Shown: positions 15,637 through 23,482, numbered from the stretch's first letter. The stretch is 26,369 nt of DNA from Gemmatimonadales bacterium UBA4456 (GCA_002390225.1 DGOW01000047.1:110330-136698); one strand, 5' to 3'. Notes: generated by a model from the letters alone, not told the origin. Numbers and translations: made by a program.

Positions 15637-16854
15637 TCAGCTCGGGAAGAGACGCATGAGCAAAGTCTCGAGCTCGTCCTCGGAACGAGGGCCTCGAAGT
15701 ACGACCCAACCGGTCTCCGCCTGAACCCTCACTTCGTTCACGCTGGGGTCGAGCAAAGGAAGGACGTCGAGCTCCACCTCAGGCTCGAGCAGGAAGGCCT
15801 GCATCATGTCCTCGCCCTCGAGGCGCTGCGTGGTGACCGTGCCCAGAAAGACCGTGCCGTCGCCGATGTTATCGGAGGCGACGACTTCGAAGCCGGGCAC
15901 AGACTGAAGCGGCTCGTCATCGAACCGATCGTCATCCTCCGGCACGACGCGCACGCTTCCACGGCCCGCGCTGAACTGGCTCGTGAACGCTGTCGGTGAC
16001 TCCACCTGGCGACGTTCGGGACGTGCCTCTTCCTCTTCTACTGCTGGCTCCGCTACGGCTACGACGTCCGCACCGGACAGACGGAGGGGGACCGTGTCGG
16101 CGTTGCCGCCCACCAATGAATTCAATGCTGCGCCACTGCCGGTGACGACCTCGTCGAATACGGCCTTGCGCACCCCCGACTCAGCCGGCAGCTCGGCTGG
16201 AGTCGGCAGCACCTCGGCGTCGACCAGCTCGGCTGCCGCCACGATGCGCTGTGCGGCCACTTCCACAGGCACATCGCTCACACCCTCACGGGCACTCGAT
16301 CTCGCCACGACACTGCTGCGTAGATCTGTTCGCGACTCGAAGGCATCCGACTCGATCGACTCGGTCGAACCAGCCGTGATCTGACGAACCTCGTCCACGG
16401 AGGCATCGGCCAGGCTTGTCGGCCTACCCTCGCGAGGGCTCTCCCCTTCCATCGTGACTGCTTCCTGCTCGACCAGAGCAACGGTGGCAGGACTGTTCAG
16501 GTCGGCGACGGGCTCCAACCGGCCACCCCGAAGCATCCACCCGATCCCCAGCGCCAGCATGACCGACGCAGCCCAGCTCAAACGAGTGGTCCGTAGCGAC
16601 ACACGTGACGGTGCTGGCCGCGTGCGTTCTACGTACGCGCGCAGCTCTTCAAAACTCGGCAGGTCGACGTTCGGCGCCGCCATCCCGAGCATCGCATGCG
16701 CATCAGAGCGCAGCGCCCGCTCTACCTCGAGTCGCTCGGTGCAGATTGCGCAGGCATCCAGATGCTCCCGGATCCGGCGTGCTTTCGCGACCGGATACTC
16801 ATCGAGCGCGCCGTCCAGATAGGCGTGTAGAGCACCCTCATCGACGTGCGACAT
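15637..16854 (-). CDS. Membrane anti-sigma factor with zinc-finger domain and long extracytoplasmic region
   Basis: A 405-residue protein. The N-terminal anti-sigma domain has the zinc-binding HLDACAIC motif (H31, C35, C38) after the helix ALHAYLDGALDE. One transmembrane helix follows at about residues 93-108. The remaining 290 residues would be periplasmic: low-complexity acidic and alanine/valine-rich sequence with charged EEEEARPERR, then a folded-looking C-terminus (WVVLRGPRSEDELETLLMR). Such proteins hold an ECF sigma at the membrane until a signal triggers release. The ATG at 16854 has GGGAG 7 bases upstream and overlaps the sigma gene by 17 bases; a Met six codons earlier is the alternative. 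The long exterior suggests it senses an envelope signal itself. Confidence 0.9.
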   Translation of the reverse strand: MSHVDEGALHAYLDGALDEYPVAKARRIREHLDACAICTERLEVERALRSDAHAMLGMAAPNVDLPSFEELRAYVERTRPAPSRVSLRTTRLSWAASVMLALGIGWMLRGGRLEPVADLNSPATVALVEQEAVTMEGESPREGRPTSLADASVDEVRQITAGSTESIESDAFESRTDLRSSVVARSSAREGVSDVPVEVAAQRIVAAAELVDAEVLPTPAELPAESGVRKAVFDEVVTGSGAALNSLVGGNADTVPLRLSGADVVAVAEPAVEEEEARPERRQVESPTAFTSQFSAGRGSVRVVPEDDDRFDDEPLQSVPGFEVVASDNIGDGTVFLGTVTTQRLEGEDMMQAFLLEPEVELDVLPLLDPSVNEVRVQAETGWVVLRGPRSEDELETLLMRLFPS

Positions 16855-17350
16855 CGGCCTTCTCCCGTTCATTGTATGCCTCGGCCAGCCGCTTCCGAGC
16901 TCGCGCGAGCGTCGTGCCCACGGCGCCTACGGCCAAATCCAACTGTCGTGCGATTTCCGTGTAACTCTGCCCCGCATCCCATAAGAGCAGAGCATCCCGG
17001 TCTTTCTTCGAGAGCGACTCGAGTGACTGGCGTACCGCACTCCAGCGCTCTTTCTCCACGAGATCGGCTTCCGGGTCCGCAAACGCCGAGCCCAGGGCCT
17101 CGGCATCGCTCTTGAGAAGCACCAGGTGCTTCTTGCGACGAATCGCCGTCCGAGCCTCGTCTTTTGCCAGGTTCGCAGCGACCTGGAAGAGCCAGGCCCT
17201 CGGCTTCTTCGGCTCGTGCTGCAACGCGCGGACGAACGCCTCCTGGGCCAGATCCCGAGCCCGTTCCACGTCCCACACCTTGCGGTGCAGGAAGCGCACG
17301 AGTTCCGGGAACGTCGTCCGGTAGAGGTCATTCCAGTCGATGCCACTCAT
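16838..17350 (-). CDS. ECF-type RNA polymerase sigma factor
   Basis: A 170-residue sigma-70 family protein. Region 2 covers about residues 10-70 (FVRALQHEPKKPRAWLFQVA with the preceding RDLAQEAF core helix). Region 4 covers about 110-158 and ends in the helix-turn-helix YTEIARQLDLAVGAVGTTLARARKRL. There is no region 1 or 3, as usual for extracytoplasmic-function sigmas. It overlaps the downstream anti-sigma gene, the normal arrangement for such pairs, so the two are made together. The ATG is preceded by GGAGG, but at a long distance (13 bases). The upstream gap contains a 12-bp palindrome that may be part of its own control. Target genes cannot be read from the window. Confidence 0.95.
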   Translation of the reverse strand: MSGIDWNDLYRTTFPELVRFLHRKVWDVERARDLAQEAFVRALQHEPKKPRAWLFQVAANLAKDEARTAIRRKKHLVLLKSDAEALGSAFADPEADLVEKERWSAVRQSLESLSKKDRDALLLWDAGQSYTEIARQLDLAVGAVGTTLARARKRLAEAYNEREKADVARR

Positions 17351-17418
17351 CTTTCTGTCTGATCCTCCGCCGGGGAGCAGGGCGACTGGACGTCACCACT
17401 TGCCCACGTACAGACCAA

Positions 17419-17436
17419 TGTCCCCTCGAGGGGTCA
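17419..17436. promoter_or_regulatory. Palindrome upstream of the ECF sigma gene
   Basis: CCCCTCGAGGGG (17422-17433) is a perfect 12-bp palindrome, extended to 18 bases by TG and CA on either side of a T/T mismatch. It lies in the 179-base divergent gap between the sigma gene and the saccharopine-dehydrogenase-like gene, about 70 bases from the sigma start. A dimeric repressor site is plausible. No certain -35/-10 pair was identified around it. Confidence 0.3.
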
Positions 17437-17529
17437 TATGGTTCAATCTTTTTCTATCGCCCCTTATGACGGACGGAGGCCCCCCCCTTGCACACGATCT
17501 CGAGTCTGGACTGATTTTTCATACCTGAC

Positions 17530-18687
17530 GTGATGCTGACCGGAGGACGGACCCTGAACATCGTGGTGCTGGGCGGAGGCCGTGTGGGAAGCGCGATCGT
17601 GCGCGATCTCACTGCCGAGGAGGACTTCGACGTACTCGTAGTCGACATCGACCCTGTCGCGGTCGAAAAGATGACGCACTTCGGAGCCAACGGGGTTGTT
17701 GCCGACCTCTCACAGATCGAGAACGTCAGCCGAGCTGTTCAAGACGCGGATCTCGTCGTCGGTGCCGTGCCCGGTTTCATGGGCTACCGCACCGTGAAGC
17801 GCGTGCTACAGGAGGGCCGTCCCATCGTGGACATCTCCTTCTTCGAGGAGGACTCGGCCGGACTCGAGGAACTGGCGGAGAGTGCCGGCGTGCCGTGCCT
17901 CGTCGACTGTGGTGTGGCTCCGGGACTGAGCAACCTCATCCTCGGTAACCGCGAAGAGTACTTCGACGCGACCGAGCTCTATGTGTGCTTCGCCGGTGGA
18001 TTGCCCAAGGAGCGGTTGTGGCCCTGGGAGTACAAAGCACCGTTCTCGCCAGCCGACGTCATCACCGAGTACGTCCGACCGGCGCGCCAGCGCAGAAGCG
18101 GACGGGAAATCACCAAGCCAGCGCTGACGGACATCGAGTTCATCGACGTGCCCGACGTAGGAAGCCTCGAGGCGTTCAATACCGACGGCCTGCGCTCTCT
18201 CCTACGTACCTGCTCGACCCCAAACATGGTCGAGAAGACGCTGCGGTACCCCGGGCACGCCATCCGCATGAAAGTCTTGCGGGAAGCCGGATTCTTCTCA
18301 ACTGAACCGATTCAGGCCGCGTCTGGCAGTGTCGTGCCGCGGGATGTCACCGAGGCGCTCCTCTTCGACGCGTGGCGCTTCGACCACGGCGACCTCGACC
18401 TCACGGTGCTGCGCATTATCGTCGAGGGCACCAAAGACGGGCAGCGTGAGCGGCATACGTACGACATGGTCGATCACTACAATCCGGCCACTGAGACCAC
18501 GGCGATGGCCCGTACGACCGGCTACACCTGCACCGCCATGGCCAGCCTCGTGGCACGCGGCGTTTGGACGCAGCCGGGCCTCGCAACGCCTGAGATCGTC
18601 GGTCGCGACCGGAAGGCGTACGACGCGGTCATACAACACCTCCGCGAGCGCGACGTCTACCTCGATATGGAAACCGAAAAAATTTAG
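17530..18687 (+). CDS. Saccharopine dehydrogenase-like / lysine 6-dehydrogenase-like oxidoreductase
   Basis: A 385-residue NAD(P)-dependent enzyme. The N-terminal Rossmann domain carries NIVVLGGGRVGSAIVRDL and a terminal acidic residue in LVVDIDP. The catalytic-domain segment PCLVDCGVAPGLSNLILG and the C-terminal YEYKAPFSP-like and GRTTGYTC-like regions match the saccharopine dehydrogenase C-terminal fold found in L-lysine 6-dehydrogenases. The probable role is oxidation of lysine or a related amino acid. The start is uncertain: a GTG at 17530 followed at once by ATG at 17533 lacks a ribosome-binding site, while GGAGG at 17542-17546 would suit the CTG at 17554, where family homology begins. 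It converges on the M14 gene with 6 bases between stops. Confidence 0.85.
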   Translation: MMLTGGRTLNIVVLGGGRVGSAIVRDLTAEEDFDVLVVDIDPVAVEKMTHFGANGVVADLSQIENVSRAVQDADLVVGAVPGFMGYRTVKRVLQEGRPIVDISFFEEDSAGLEELAESAGVPCLVDCGVAPGLSNLILGNREEYFDATELYVCFAGGLPKERLWPWEYKAPFSPADVITEYVRPARQRRSGREITKPALTDIEFIDVPDVGSLEAFNTDGLRSLLRTCSTPNMVEKTLRYPGHAIRMKVLREAGFFSTEPIQAASGSVVPRDVTEALLFDAWRFDHGDLDLTVLRIIVEGTKDGQRERHTYDMVDHYNPATETTAMARTTGYTCTAMASLVARGVWTQPGLATPEIVGRDRKAYDAVIQHLRERDVYLDMETEKI

Positions 18688-18693
18688 GCAGTG

Positions 18694-20262
18694 TCAGCGC
18701 GACCTCAGTACCGGATACGCCCCCGCCTCGATCTGCTGGTCCAGCAGGGCCCAGTTCGCGAACCCGTCGTCCGAGCGTGGCTCGAGCAGGGTGAACGCCA
18801 GGCGACCCAGCGGTTGATCGACCCGGACGGCCACAGTGCCCGGCGGCAGCACAGTGTTCGTCATCTGCCAGCTGCCATAGACGACACGCTCGTTATGTCC
18901 CTGAAACGTGCGCGCCGCGACAGTGGTTGAGTCCATGACGAATTGCTCGACCTGGACCGACCCGCTCGGTGCGGCAGCCGTCTCGACGCCGTGAGCACGG
19001 AGCCTCACGATCGCGTCTTCAGCCTCTGGCAGGACGTAGTAGACCGCCGGTGCAGTCTCTACCTCGGACGGCGCGAACGTGCCGAATTCGTACATCGAGA
19101 CCGGGTGCGAGACATCCTGGCGACGTAGAATCACCTCGCCAGTCTGAGGGTGTCGCTCCTCAGCCACCTCACCCATGAGGATGGTCACCTCGGACTCTGA
19201 CTGCTCGAAGGTCGCCCGGGTAGCGAGCGCTTCTCCAACCACACTGGCATCAGCGGCCTCGACAATATCCTGGATCCGACCAGCATTCTCCTGGGCGAAC
19301 TGCAGAATCTCCTCGACAAACCAGAGGGTTCCCATGACCCGGTCCTCGAAGGTGTCATATGCGTAGGCCTCAGAGAGGATCGCGATACGATTTCGAAGCC
19401 CGAGATAGTTGTTGTTGAAGCGGGGACGGTGGTCGAAGGTGTACCAACCCAGACGTCGTGAACTGGAATTGCCGTAGTAGTAGTAGTCCCAGTCGTACTT
19501 CTGCTTGATACGATTCGTGACCGTCGGAAGCCAGTCGTCCCGCAGCAAGTCATCGATCTCGTCCGGCGTGTTGGGGTGAAGCGGGGGCGAGTAGGTAAGG
19601 CGATACGCGTGCCGCGTCCCGTTCGTCGTGTGCAGGTCCACCCCGACATGAGGGTCATAGGCAGTCAGCATGGCCACCAGAGACCTAGCCTCGGGTGAAT
19701 CGAGCTTCATATGATCCCGATTCAGGTCCAGTCCCTGGGCGTTGGGGCGTTGCCCCATCCCTCCGAGGGGGCCGTGCTGTCGAGGCCGGTTCCGCAGGTC
19801 CACGCGTTCATTGCCGTCGGCGTTGTAGATCGGCGCGACGAGCAGGACCAGGTCGTCGGTCCACGCCGGGTACGCCCCGCGCGCATAGTCGCGGAGCAGC
19901 ATCTGGAGGGCTTCTTTCCCGCAGACCTCACCCGCGTGAATGTTGCCCTGCAGATAAACACGGGTCTTTCCCGTCGCACTTACTGCCTCCGGCGATGCAC
20001 TCGGCGCACCCAGCACCAGGAGTGGAAGTCCACGGCCCTCGTTCGTGTATCCGAAGCTCGTCAGGTGAATGACGTCAGAACCCGCAGCAAGTTCCTCGGC
20101 GAACGTCATGACGTCTTCGTAGCTGCTCGTCTCCATGAAGTCGGTCGCCTCAGCCCGTGTCAGCAGGTGGTCGAATGAAGCCTGACCTGCAAGCAAGGAC
20201 ACGTCGAGGGTGCCGAGAAGTGCGAGAAATGCTAGGGCGAACAGGATACGGAAACGGTTCAT
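18694..20262 (-). CDS. Secreted M14 family zinc carboxypeptidase
   Basis: A 522-residue exported peptidase. The signal peptide (MNRFRILFALAFLALLG..., cleavage near LAGQ) places it outside the cytoplasm. The M14 domain occupies about residues 45-340: zinc ligands H109 and E112 in NIHAGEVCGKE and H211 in DLHTT, LDLNRDHMKL with the substrate-binding N-R pair (181-182), and the catalytic E298 in AILSEAY. About 180 further residues form a beta-rich C-terminal domain. The family releases C-terminal amino acids or acts on cell-wall and acyl-peptide substrates; the subfamily here is common in environmental bacteria and its substrate is not settled. The frame is open upstream to 20352, but the ATG at 20262 starts the signal peptide and is preferred despite a weak ribosome-binding site. 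Confidence 0.92.
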   Translation of the reverse strand: MNRFRILFALAFLALLGTLDVSLLAGQASFDHLLTRAEATDFMETSSYEDVMTFAEELAAGSDVIHLTSFGYTNEGRGLPLLVLGAPSASPEAVSATGKTRVYLQGNIHAGEVCGKEALQMLLRDYARGAYPAWTDDLVLLVAPIYNADGNERVDLRNRPRQHGPLGGMGQRPNAQGLDLNRDHMKLDSPEARSLVAMLTAYDPHVGVDLHTTNGTRHAYRLTYSPPLHPNTPDEIDDLLRDDWLPTVTNRIKQKYDWDYYYYGNSSSRRLGWYTFDHRPRFNNNYLGLRNRIAILSEAYAYDTFEDRVMGTLWFVEEILQFAQENAGRIQDIVEAADASVVGEALATRATFEQSESEVTILMGEVAEERHPQTGEVILRRQDVSHPVSMYEFGTFAPSEVETAPAVYYVLPEAEDAIVRLRAHGVETAAAPSGSVQVEQFVMDSTTVAARTFQGHNERVVYGSWQMTNTVLPPGTVAVRVDQPLGRLAFTLLEPRSDDGFANWALLDQQIEAGAYPVLRSR

Positions 20263-20387
20263 GCCGTGGTCCGGATGAGTTGCGTGGAGCGCCAAACGTA
20301 GTCCGCCCCTGCTGATCCGTATAGCTCCCAGCGCGCTCTGTGGGAGACTCATCCCTCGGCCTCGGGAACCCGCATCGAGATGGCCCG

Positions 20388-20807
20388 GTGTCGACCGCTC
20401 TACCGACCTTTTACGACTGCCTCAGCTGCCCGTCCTACTGTTGCACGTACCCCCGAATTCCAGCCATCGAGGGTGATGTAAAGAGGCTCGCAAAACACTT
20501 TAGAATGTCGGAGGACGACGCGTCCGACGCATTCACCAAGGAGGGGCGGACCTCCCACGAGCGAGTGATGCAGCGCCAGCCCGACGAGATCTTCGGAAGC
20601 GCCTGCCGACTCCTCAATCTGAAGACGCGACTGTGCACCGTTCACGCGGCCCGTCCATCCGTCTGTCACGGTCACCCTGATGGGCCCAACTACGGCTATT
20701 ACACGTTCCTCATGGCGGAACGACGTGACCAGGACGATACTGAGTTTGACGCGCGGGCCTACAACGTGCCAGGCGAGTTCCCGAATCTCGAATCAGGCGA
20801 CCGGTAG
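20388..20807 (+). CDS. YkgJ family cysteine-cluster protein
   Basis: A small protein of 139 residues with the CxxCxxxCC pattern (C11, C14, C18, C19) of the YkgJ/UPF0153 family, plus three later cysteines around ACRLLN, RLCTVHAARPSVCHGHP. Members bind a metal, probably zinc or an iron-sulfur cluster, and are of unclear function. The start is a GTG, either at 20388 or at 20340; the later one puts the cysteine cluster at the usual distance from the N-terminus, so it is used here. No strong ribosome-binding site helps decide. Its last 15 bases overlap the decayed ABC ATPase on the other strand. It diverges from the M14 gene. Confidence 0.82.
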   Translation: MSTALPTFYDCLSCPSYCCTYPRIPAIEGDVKRLAKHFRMSEDDASDAFTKEGRTSHERVMQRQPDEIFGSACRLLNLKTRLCTVHAARPSVCHGHPDGPNYGYYTFLMAERRDQDDTEFDARAYNVPGEFPNLESGDR

Positions 20808-21011
20808 CGACCGAGGCCCGGCCCCTGAGCGCCGGGGGTCCTGGGTCACCATGCAGATCGTGGCGCCCTCGGCATGGAGCTCCAGCATGAGATCCATCAT
20901 CTCAATGTCGCTCTTCGAGCCCAGGCTCCCGTTCGGCTCATCCGCCAGAAGAATTAGCAGCTTGCCCACGATCACCCGAGCGAGAATCACCCGCGAATGG
21001 CTGCGGAGCAT
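20793..21011 (-). pseudogene. Remnant of an ABC transporter ATP-binding protein
   Basis: A 72-codon frame that reads as the second half of a LolD/MacB-type ATPase. RVILARVIVGKLLILLADEP is the end of the signature helix plus Walker B, followed by NGSLGSKS where intact proteins have TGNLDSKS, then ELHAEGATICMVTQDPR where the switch His is Gln. Walker A, the Q-loop and the signature LSGGQ are missing, and the end (RRSGAGPRSLPVA) departs from the family. It begins four bases after the MarR stop. This is a decayed leftover of a transporter gene that once followed the regulator; a functional ATPase is not possible. Confidence 0.85.
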
Positions 21012-21015
21012 CGCG

Positions 21016-21498
21016 TCAGGTGTCGGAGCGCTCGCCAGCTAATGCTTTCACGTAATGTGCATGGTCTGCGTCGAGACGTCCCGCTGCCTCGGCGAGGAGG
21101 CTCAATCCCCTCATGGCTCGTTCGCGGTCATCCGGTCGCATGCTGGTCAAGAGAGTGTCGACCCTCGCAGGATCCAGTACTGGCACTGAATCACGGAGTA
21201 CGGTTCCCTCGGCCGTAAGAAGTACGTTCATCGCCCGCCGGTCCTCCGGAGCGCGACTCCGGGTCACCAGGCCGGCTTCCTCCAGTCGCTTCAGGTTGAG
21301 CGACATCGTCGACGGGGTCACTCCGAGGTACTCCGCCAGCTCCCCCACCATGACCGGATCGGTGTGATCAAGCTGCCGAAGAAGCCGAATCTGATGCTCC
21401 GTCACACGCCCTCGCCCACGACCTCGATCCCACGACCGAACCCGGAGCAGCTCCCAGATCCGCGGCATGACATGCAGCACAACATCAATATCAGACAT
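21016..21498 (-). CDS. MarR family transcriptional regulator
   Basis: A 160-residue winged helix-turn-helix protein. The DNA-binding part is clear: VGELAEYLGVTPSTMSLNLK (helices alpha3-alpha4, about residues 51-70), followed by RLEEAGLVTRSRAPEDRRAM, the wing with the DRR motif. The flanking N- and C-terminal helices would form the dimer interface. MarR proteins usually repress their own promoter and a neighbouring transporter, and release on binding a small phenolic or drug-like ligand. The 17-base palindrome at 21518-21534, just upstream, is a good candidate operator. The transporter it once controlled seems to survive only as the ABC remnant directly downstream. It diverges from the terC gene, which it might also influence. 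Confidence 0.93.
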   Translation of the reverse strand: MSDIDVVLHVMPRIWELLRVRSWDRGRGRGRVTEHQIRLLRQLDHTDPVMVGELAEYLGVTPSTMSLNLKRLEEAGLVTRSRAPEDRRAMNVLLTAEGTVLRDSVPVLDPARVDTLLTSMRPDDRERAMRGLSLLAEAAGRLDADHAHYVKALAGERSDT

Positions 21499-21517
21499 AA
21501 TCCAAAGGTACTATATT

Positions 21518-21534
21518 TTGATTCGTCAAATCAA
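21518..21534. promoter_or_regulatory. Candidate MarR operator
   Basis: TTGATT-CGTCA-AATCAA is a perfect inverted repeat with 6-bp arms, 20 bases before the marR start in an AT-rich segment that stands out from the GC-rich surroundings. Size and symmetry fit MarR-family sites. TATAGT on the minus strand (plus-strand ACTATA, 21510-21515) next to it could be a -10 element, so binding would block transcription of marR. Confidence 0.5.
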
Positions 21535-21578
21535 TATTAATCTTTCTTGCACTCCACAGACATCGACAAGAAATGGAA

Positions 21579-21669
21579 CAGGGCACGACACCCCTCTCCC
21601 TCTTGGGCTCCAACCCTTCAGGAGACTACCTTGCACGTGCCCTGACGGTGCGCGCCCGGGCCGGGCGTG
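21579..21669 (+). ncRNA. Structured 5' leader upstream of terC (unassigned class)
   Basis: CAGGGCACG (21579-21587) and CGTGCCCTG (21636-21644) form a perfect 9-bp stem enclosing 48 bases with smaller possible helices (for example TTGG-GCT-CCAA). A second hairpin follows at once: CGCGCCCG-GGC-CGGGCGTG (21651-21669), eight pairs including one G-U. A closing stem followed by a terminator- or sequestrator-like hairpin is the layout of a cis-regulatory leader. Many terC genes are controlled by the manganese yybP-ykoY riboswitch, but its conserved loops were not found here, so the class is open. The terC start is 30 bases further on. Confidence 0.35.
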
Positions 21670-21698
21670 ACACTTCGTGAACCTCACCCCACCCTGCC

Positions 21699-22466
21699 AT
21701 GCTTGAGTGGATCAACAGCCCCGAAGCCTGGATCGCTCTTTTGACACTGACGATCCTCGAAATTGTGCTCGGGATCGACAACATCATCTTCATCGCGATT
21801 CTCTCAGATCGTGTTAAGGAAGAAGAGCGGGCACGCGCTCGAACGGTGGGCCTTGCGTTCGCGATCTCGACACGGATCCTCCTGCTGTTCTCGATCGTCT
21901 GGGTCATCGGCCTCACCGATCCACTCTTCGCCCTGTTTGGTCACGAGATCTCGGGACGCGACCTGATTCTGATCCTCGGCGGCGTCTTTCTGCTGTTCAA
22001 GTCGACCAGAGAGCTCCACCACAAGCTCGAAGGCGACAACCACCAGAGCACCAATAAAGGGCACGCATCGTTCCTGTCGGTCGTCGCGCAGATCGCCCTC
22101 CTCGACATCGTCTTCTCGCTGGACTCGGTGATTACTGCAGTGGGGATCGCCGATCACCTCCCGGTTATGGTGATCGCCGTACTGATCGCCGGATTCTTCA
22201 TGATCGTGTCTGCAGAACGAGTCAGTTCGTTTGTGAGCTCTCACCCGACCGTCAAAGTGCTGGCGCTGTCCTTCCTGCTGCTGATCGGCATGTCACTCGT
22301 CGCAGAGGGGATGGGGCAGCACATTCCCAAGGGGTACATCTACTTCGCGATGGGCTTCTCCGTCTTCGTCGAGATGATCAACCTCCGCGCCAGTCGATCC
22401 CGGAGGGAACCGGTGCACCTTCGCGGTCCGACCATAGAAGAAGCGACCCACGGTACGACCGACTGA
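21699..22466 (+). CDS. TerC family integral membrane protein
   Basis: A 255-residue inner-membrane protein with about seven hydrophobic segments. The two diagnostic half-repeats are present: EIVLGIDNIIFIAILSDRV (near residue 21) and DIVFSLDSVITAVGIADHLP (near 142), each with an acidic residue in the membrane that probably binds a metal. TerC relatives include tellurite-resistance proteins and manganese exporters that supply or remove Mn2+ around exported enzymes. Metal export is the likely role here, given the many secreted metalloproteins, but specificity is inferred. The ATG has no Shine-Dalgarno sequence. It is preceded by a structured leader and followed by a strong terminator. Confidence 0.92.
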   Translation: MLEWINSPEAWIALLTLTILEIVLGIDNIIFIAILSDRVKEEERARARTVGLAFAISTRILLLFSIVWVIGLTDPLFALFGHEISGRDLILILGGVFLLFKSTRELHHKLEGDNHQSTNKGHASFLSVVAQIALLDIVFSLDSVITAVGIADHLPVMVIAVLIAGFFMIVSAERVSSFVSSHPTVKVLALSFLLLIGMSLVAEGMGQHIPKGYIYFAMGFSVFVEMINLRASRSRREPVHLRGPTIEEATHGTTD

Positions 22467-22524
22467 GGTCCCATGCCCGCAGGCGTCGGACAGTCGCCAC
22501 GTGAGACACCTGTCCATACACAGA

Positions 22525-22556
22525 ACGGGCGCCACCCCCAGGGGGGTGACGCCCGT
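22525..22556. terminator. Strong bidirectional hairpin terminator
   Basis: ACGGGCG (22525-22531) pairs with CGCCCGT (22550-22556), and inside it CACCCC pairs with GGGGTG, giving a long GC stem with one mismatch and a tiny loop. It sits between the convergent terC and sulfocyanin-like genes. CTTC follows on the plus strand and TTCTGTGT on the minus strand, so it can serve both. Confidence 0.75.
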
Positions 22557-22600
22557 CTTCACAAATGGACTGGTGCCCGGCCTGCTGGCACCTCAGGGTC

Positions 22601-23194
22601 CTAGAGGCCCTGAACTCCCGCCTCACCGTCTCCCGAGACGTTGAAGAAGAGCCACATGCCAATCGCCGAGTGCCCGGCAATGTAGCAGACCATCGAATAA
22701 TTCCCGGCCGCGTCTGCAACGAAGGTGATCGACTCCGTCTCACCCGGCATGGTCGCATCGATCATCGACTGCGGGTTCTCTGTGATCGCACCAGCGAATA
22801 CGGGGTCCGGTGTGGGCGGCACGGTGAAATTGATCAGCTCGGATGAGATACCGAGGCTGTGCGCCATGTTCGGATCCTGGTTCACGAGTTCCAGCGTGAT
22901 CGTGTACCCTTCTGGAACCGTGATCGCGAGCTGGCCGCGGATGGCGCTATTGAAGTTCCAGTAATTGTTATCTGGAATCTGGCCTGCAACGATCGTCAGG
23001 TTGACCGTCTGTGCATCGTGATCGACCTGATACCAGTCCGGAATCGTCATCGGGCCGGTCGGTGCAGCCGGGCCAGCTGGCGCAGCTGCAGGCGCAGTCG
23101 CAGGCGCATCAGCCGCACCGGAATCAGCGGGCTCGCCGCCTCCGCACGCAGCGAGGAACAGTGCCGCAGCGGGGATCAGCTTGAAAGCCTTCAT
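22601..23194 (-). CDS. Sulfocyanin-like blue-copper lipoprotein
   Basis: A 197-residue exported lipoprotein with a type I copper site. The signal peptide ends in the lipobox LAAC, giving C17 as the lipidated residue. An alanine- and proline-rich linker (about 20-50) is followed by a cupredoxin barrel that follows the sulfocyanin pattern: TVNLTIVAGQ, YWNFNSAIRGQLAITVPEGY, and copper ligands H112 (AHSLGI), C170, H175 and M180 in SMVCYIAGHSAIGMW. Sulfocyanins carry electrons in archaeal terminal-oxidase complexes; bacterial relatives are less studied. It would be tethered to the outer face of a membrane and pass electrons to a copper-using oxidase or reductase not in this window. It has its own transcription unit between two terminators. 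Confidence 0.9.
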   Translation of the reverse strand: MKAFKLIPAAALFLAACGGGEPADSGAADAPATAPAAAPAGPAAPTGPMTIPDWYQVDHDAQTVNLTIVAGQIPDNNYWNFNSAIRGQLAITVPEGYTITLELVNQDPNMAHSLGISSELINFTVPPTPDPVFAGAITENPQSMIDATMPGETESITFVADAAGNYSMVCYIAGHSAIGMWLFFNVSGDGEAGVQGL

Positions 23195-23448
23195 GATCTT
23201 CTTGTCCTCTTGTCGGTTGTGGGCCTCGGTCTTGTTTCCGTGGCCAAAACAGTGGCATAAGCTACCCGGATCCGAGACTGCAGGTATCCGGAAAGGCCCC
23301 TACGACCGTCGTGAGGAAGTCCGGATCTCTGGTGGCTTGTCCAACCCATCTCGTGATCCGGCGATCGTTACCCCACAGAGTCGGATCGGTGCTCCTCCCG
23401 ACAGCAGTTCTCGCCATCTCCTTGTCACGGCTGGGTGACCCTCAACAA
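23195..23448. other. Intergenic region with no gene seen
   Basis: This stretch lies between the start of the sulfocyanin-like gene and the terminator of the upstream operon. It must hold the promoter of the former, but no convincing -35/-10 pair, repeat or RNA structure was identified. One short minus-strand frame crosses the terminator hairpin and is not credible. Confidence 0.5.
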
Positions 23449-23482
23449 ATGAGCCCGGCCACCGTTCGGCGACCGGGCTCAT
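23449..23482 (-). terminator. Intrinsic terminator of the D-peptide operon
   Basis: ATGAGCCCGG (23449-23458) and CCGGGCTCAT (23473-23482) form a perfect 10-bp stem with a 14-base loop. On the minus strand it is followed by TTTGTTG. It lies 26 bases after the stop of the 56-residue gene, ending that operon. Confidence 0.82.

Noticed and set aside
20793..21011. Functional small ABC protein
   Set aside because: Walker A, Q-loop and signature are missing and key loops are mutated, so it is called a pseudogene.
21541..21698. Manganese yybP-ykoY riboswitch before terC
   Set aside because: The conserved GGGGAGUA and GCUACGCUGA-type loops were not found; only an unassigned structured leader is reported.
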